A program made the translations under genes and the position numbers. Positions 60,917 through 64,000 of a stretch of DNA of 64,000 nucleotides are shown one piece after another (position 1 is the first letter of the stretch; the number at the start of each line of letters is the position of its first letter). Source of the stretch: Sulfurimonas xiamenensis (GTDB taxonomy: Bacteria > Campylobacterota > Campylobacteria > Campylobacterales > Sulfurimonadaceae); the NCBI RefSeq assembly GCF_009258045.1, contig NZ_CP041166.1, forward strand, positions 124,001 through 188,000, given 5' to 3'. The notes under the pieces were generated by a model, which was not told the origin of the DNA, searched no databases, and saw nothing but the letters and a program-made list of their open reading frames with translations.

Positions 60917-60985
60917 CCCGTCATTCTGAACAAAGTGAAGAATCTCTCCTTCGTCATTCTGAACAAAGTGAAGAATCTAGCTTGA
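60917..60985 (+). repeat. Palindrome half-units (family B)
   Basis: Two left arms (CGTCATTCTGAACAAAGTG) without a clear right arm. Junction sequence GGGTCCGAGGTTTAC at 60893-60907 precedes them. Confidence 0.88.
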
Positions 60986-61099
60986 AAGCCCCAATGGGAA
61001 GTACTTAGAATGTTGGAGTTTTTAAAAGATGAAAAATAGTGGATATCCTTTTGTTTATAGATAATTTAATTCTCTTTTATATACAATGTTTTACTTAAA

Positions 61100-62047
61100 A
61101 TGAAAAGAGACGATTCGATGCTTGTGCTGGGTAGAAAATACAAATTTACAGAGCTTGAACTTAAAAGACTTCAAAAGAGATTTAAAAACATTAGCATTGT
61201 TAATTATACGGATCAGGACCAAAACGAAGTGCTTTGGGAACTCGAGGAGTCGCTAAAGTCGAGTGCGTACGATCTCTTGGTTTTAAATACCAAGTTGAGT
61301 GTAGGCGATGAGATCATCAAGTACTTGACAAATCTGCAGTTTGAAAAAAGAAAAAAACCTCTCAAAGTGATGAGCATAGAGCATTTTATGGAGAAGTATC
61401 TTCATAAGTGCTATATCCCTGAAGACAATTCGGACCTAGATTTTTTAGAAGAGATACAGCCTTACTCTAAGTTTGAGTATTTTCAAAAAAGAGCGCTTGA
61501 CTACTTTGTCGCATTGACATTTTTTATGACTGCATGGCCTTTGATCTACATAGTAAAGTACAAAATGTTCAAAGAATCTCCGGGAAAACTTTACTTTAAA
61601 CAGGAGCGTGTCGGAGAGCTGAAAAAAACTTTTCAGTGCAGAAAGTTTCGCACCATGCATGAAAACTCCTATCATGATCCATATACAAGAGAAAATGATA
61701 ATCGTATCTACCCCTTTGGGGCGCTTATGAGAAAAACAAGGATAGACGAACTTCCGCAGATGCTCAATGTTCTCAGAGGTGAGATGCACATCATAGGACC
61801 AAGAGCCGAGTGGAGTATCCTGGTAGAAGAGTATGAAAAAAAGCTTCCCTATTATCATGAGAGACACCTTGTAAAGCCAGGCATCACGGGATGGGCCCAA
61901 GTGATGTACCCATACGGCGCCAACCTCGAAGATACAAGACAGAAGCTGATGTATGACCTCTACTACATCAAAAACTGGAATCTTTTGCTTGAGCTTAAAA
62001 TCATCTACAAAACAATTTTAGTGGTTTTGGGAAAAAAAGGGATGTAA
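61100..62047 (+). CDS. Polyisoprenyl-phosphate phosphoglycosyl transferase
   Basis: A 315-residue enzyme with a single membrane anchor (about 137-154) and a C-terminal bacterial sugar-transferase domain. KRALDYFVALTFFM leads into KLYFKQERVGELKKTFQCRK, FRTMHENS, KTRIDELPQMLNVLRGEMHI and IGPRAEWS, the classical motifs of WbaP/PglC-type enzymes. It transfers a sugar phosphate to undecaprenyl phosphate and so starts the glycan. Residues 1-120 are a soluble domain. It lies alone between repeat blocks, 5 kb from the other glycan genes. Confidence 0.93.
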   Translation: MKRDDSMLVLGRKYKFTELELKRLQKRFKNISIVNYTDQDQNEVLWELEESLKSSAYDLLVLNTKLSVGDEIIKYLTNLQFEKRKKPLKVMSIEHFMEKYLHKCYIPEDNSDLDFLEEIQPYSKFEYFQKRALDYFVALTFFMTAWPLIYIVKYKMFKESPGKLYFKQERVGELKKTFQCRKFRTMHENSYHDPYTRENDNRIYPFGALMRKTRIDELPQMLNVLRGEMHIIGPRAEWSILVEEYEKKLPYYHERHLVKPGITGWAQVMYPYGANLEDTRQKLMYDLYYIKNWNLLLELKIIYKTILVVLGKKGM

Positions 62048-62060
62048 GGCTTTACTTTTT

Positions 62061-62195
62061 AGAGACCCTTCGCTCTGCTCAGGGTGACATGCGACTCCGT
62101 CATTCTGAACAAAGTGAAGAATCTAGTTCAAACCAATGAGACCCTTCGCTTCACTCAGGGTGACGGGAAGGGGAGGCTCAGGGTGACGGGAGGGG
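62061..62195 (+). repeat. Palindrome block (family B)
   Basis: Right arm, full unit, then further right arms (CTCAGGGTGACGG). The following GTTGATGTTAAATAATG (from 62201) matches the sequence after the block at 57583. Confidence 0.9.
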
Positions 62196-62216
62196 ATTAG
62201 GTTGATGTTAAATAAT

Positions 62217-62230
62217 GTAAACAAATTTAC
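62217..62230 (+). promoter_or_regulatory. Inverted repeat ahead of the second MHTIK-antitoxin operon
   Basis: GTAAACAAATTTAC, identical to 57601-57614. About 70 bases around it are nearly identical in the two operons. Confidence 0.5.
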
Positions 62231-62267
62231 GATAAAATAGAGAAAATTCAAGCCAAAGGAGTTTGAG

Positions 62268-62489
62268 ATGCATACGATAAAATTAGAAATGGGTGATACA
62301 GTTTATTCTCATATTATGTTTTTATTGAAAAACCTTAACTCAAAAGAGTTGAAAATTATAGAAGAGCCTGAAGTCAAATCCAAAAAATCAGTTTCTGCTG
62401 ATGAGCTAGAGACGAAAATGTTTTCTAATCATACAGTAAATACGATAGAGGACTGGAAGGATTCTACAGAGGATGAGATATGGAAATAG
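62268..62489 (+). CDS. Antitoxin related to that at 57652, paired with a MazF-like toxin
   Basis: A 73-residue protein starting MHTIKLEMGDTVYSHIMFLL, almost the same as the antitoxin at 57652 in its first half, but with a different C-terminal half (SADELETKMFSNHTVNTIED). The split fits an antitoxin with a conserved DNA-binding half and a toxin-specific half. It overlaps the toxin gene by ten bases. Confidence 0.8.
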   Translation: MHTIKLEMGDTVYSHIMFLLKNLNSKELKIIEEPEVKSKKSVSADELETKMFSNHTVNTIEDWKDSTEDEIWK

Positions 62490-62824
62490 CTCAAGGGGAT
62501 ATAGTCTTATGTGAGTTTTATTTTAGTGACTTGCAAGCATCAAAAAAGAGACCCGTGCTCATTTTAAAAGATAATCTTCCTTTTAATGACTTTGTGGCTA
62601 TTCCAATAAGCAGTAAAGTCGAAAAACTACACGATGATGAGGTTATCATAGATGATTTTGATTTTGAAAATGGCAATATACCTAAAAAATCAAAAGTGAT
62701 GATTCGCAAGACTTTTGTGGTGTCAAAAAGTGTGGTGTTAAAAAAATATGGAGTCCTTAGTAAAAAGAGTTTTGAAAAATTTCATCAAAGTTTTTGTATG
62801 TACTTTAAATGCTCCAAACTATAA
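62480..62824 (+). CDS. MazF/PemK-like toxin
   Basis: A 114-residue protein. IAQGDIVLCEFYFSDLQASK, KRPVLILKDNLPFNDFVAIP and VMIRKTFVVSKSVVLKKYG follow the MazF/PemK/CcdB fold, in a form with a longer acidic loop (DDEVIIDDFDFENGN). It probably cleaves RNA. It follows an antitoxin whose relative at 57652 controls a VapC toxin. Confidence 0.82.
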   Translation: MEIAQGDIVLCEFYFSDLQASKKRPVLILKDNLPFNDFVAIPISSKVEKLHDDEVIIDDFDFENGNIPKKSKVMIRKTFVVSKSVVLKKYGVLSKKSFEKFHQSFCMYFKCSKL

Positions 62825-62844
62825 TAAGCGTTGAAGAATCTCCC

Positions 62845-62975
62845 CCGTCCCTCATTCTGAACAAAGTCCGTCATTCTGAACAAAGTGAAGAATCTAGTTC
62901 AAAACACAGAGACCCTTCGCTTCACTCAGGGTGACGGGAGAGTTCGTCATTCTGAACAAAGTGAAGAATCTAGGT
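62845..62975 (+). repeat. Palindrome block (family B)
   Basis: Left arms, one full unit and a further left arm separate the MazF-like module from the ATPase gene. Confidence 0.9.
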
Positions 62976-63052
62976 GTGTGGCACATTATATGTATTGCAT
63001 TACATATAATATTTTGATATAATTGGATTATAAAACATTCAAAGGTTATATT

Positions 63053-64000
63053 ATGTTAGAAGAACTTTTTGTTAAGAGTAGAGATTTTATCAGCATCAAT
63101 AACCAAGAGTACAAAAGATACTTTATTAAAACAAAAAAACTAGAGCATAGATTATCTATCATAATCGGTTCAAGGGGTATCGGTAAAACTACTACAGTCG
63201 CACAATATATCAATGAGAACTACAAAGCAAACGAAGCATTATATGTCAACCTTGACGATATACAAATCTCTTCAAAATACACAATGACAACTATTGCCGA
63301 GGAGTTTGTACTCAATGGCGGTAAACTTCTTTGTTTTGATGAGATACACAAATATTCGAACTGGTCGGCGGAACTTAAAAACATCTATGATAGGTTTGAT
63401 AAGTTAAAGATAATCGCAACCGGTAGTTCAGCTCTGCAAATAAATCAAGGGAGTCATGATTTAAGCAGAAGAGCTATTGTTTACAATATGGTAGGCATGA
63501 GTTTTAGGGAGTTTTTAGAGCTTCACTATAAATATAAGTTTGAAGCAGTTACTTTAGAAGATGCTGTATCAAACCATATAGACATAGCAACCAATATCAA
63601 AAATACAATAGAACAAAATGACCAAAAGATAATTCCTCTCTTTAAAGAGTATTTAAAACACGGTTACTACCCATATTTTTTGTCTATGCCAAATGAAGTG
63701 ATGTTTTTGCAAACACTGCAACAAAATATCAATGTATCAATCGAGAGTGATTTACTGAGTATCTACCCAAAACTAAATGGTAATAGTGTAAAGAAAATCA
63801 AAATGCTTCTCTCTGTCATAATTAAAAGTGTACCGTTTGAGCCAAAAATAAGTGAACTCAAAATTGCTGCCGATATAAAAGATGACAGAACACTAAAAGA
63901 TTATCTAGCAAAACTTGATGATGCAGGTCTAATCAAACTTTTAATGCAAAATTCACTCAGCATGAAAGCATTTGACAAACCTGAAAAAATCTTTTTAGCT
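63053..64000 (+). CDS. AAA ATPase of the DUF4143-linked type (3' end outside window)
   Basis: The gene starts at ATG 63053 with AAAGG ahead and reads 316 codons to the window edge. Walker A is IIGSRGIGKTTTVAQY (near residue 40), Walker B GGKLLCFDEIHK, sensor-like KIIATGSSALQINQGSHDLS and an AMSFREFL-like GMSFREFLELHY follow. Such ATPases are common in mobile and accessory regions of bacteria and archaea, with unclear roles. It is preceded by a palindrome block, like the toxin modules. Confidence 0.88.
   Translation, partial: MLEELFVKSRDFISINNQEYKRYFIKTKKLEHRLSIIIGSRGIGKTTTVAQYINENYKANEALYVNLDDIQISSKYTMTTIAEEFVLNGGKLLCFDEIHKYSNWSAELKNIYDRFDKLKIIATGSSALQINQGSHDLSRRAIVYNMVGMSFREFLELHYKYKFEAVTLEDAVSNHIDIATNIKNTIEQNDQKIIPLFKEYLKHGYYPYFLSMPNEVMFLQTLQQNINVSIESDLLSIYPKLNGNSVKKIKMLLSVIIKSVPFEPKISELKIAADIKDDRTLKDYLAKLDDAGLIKLLMQNSLSMKAFDKPEKIFLA

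Noticed and set aside
56044-62975. Integron with attC sites
   Set aside because: The array layout is similar, but the GTTRRRY/RYYYAAC core sites and an IntI-type integrase are not seen.

Overview
The window comes from a low-GC campylobacterotal (epsilonproteobacterial) chromosome, most like a Sulfurimonas-type sulfur oxidiser. The reasons are a short BioB of about 280 residues, a SurA/Peb4-like periplasmic chaperone, a di-heme cytochrome c peroxidase, an IorAB/PaaK/ACT-domain operon, rpmI-rplT without infC directly upstream, and the general codon and base use. This assignment is inference; no 16S rRNA gene is present.

Bases 1 to about 35,000 are ordinary core chromosome, densely packed with short or overlapping gene junctions. 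They hold an ABC-F ATPase (cut by the window edge), a PAS-GGDEF diguanylate cyclase, gltX, surA-like, dCMP deaminase and a NifU-like protein without cluster cysteines. Next come an arylpyruvate/arylacetate operon (iorA, iorB, paaK, ACT protein, thioesterase), upp, a beta carbonic anhydrase, asnB with a methyltransferase, redox proteins, a cation/proton antiporter, bioB, topA, SRP RNA, rpmI-rplT, rarA, a pseudouridine synthase, kdsD, the cytochrome c peroxidase, nnrDE, thiG and a sodium/amino-acid symporter. Near 18.7 kb lies the tail of a lost gene.

A cluster of five tRNA genes (Pro, His, Arg, Arg, Leu; 35,010-35,510) marks the core/accessory boundary. The last 56 bases of tRNA-Leu recur 1.28 kb downstream (36,738-36,793) and bracket a small element with a winged-helix regulator and a nucleotidyltransferase but no integrase. 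From 37.3 to 56 kb runs a surface-polysaccharide locus, all on the + strand: nucleotide-sugar dehydrogenase, UDP-glucuronate epimerase-like gene, an EPS-associated regulator, rfbA-rfbC-rfbD-rfbB, aminotransferase, ATP-grasp ligase, Gfo/Idh oxidoreductase, a Wzx-like flippase, an EpsG-like polymerase and several glycosyltransferases. The phosphoglycosyl transferase expected to start the glycan lies at 61.1 kb, cut off from the rest by toxin-antitoxin modules.

Two repeat families occur only in the accessory part. One is an imperfect palindrome of about 80 bases (arms CGTCATTCTGAACGAAG and CTCAGGGTGACGG) found in blocks between genes and twice inside rfbB, where it is translated. The other is short heptad-like tracts (TATCAAC, ATTCAAA types) inside or at the starts of ugd, the epimerase gene, rfbC and rfbD.

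From 56.0 to 63.0 kb the palindrome blocks alternate strictly with single functional modules: antitoxin/GNAT, VapBC-like, RHH/MazF, AbiE-like, phosphoglycosyl transferase, a second VapB-like antitoxin with a MazF-like toxin, then an AAA ATPase. Some sequences next to the palindromes are also conserved between blocks, giving the array the look of a cassette array. This is the most unusual feature of the window.
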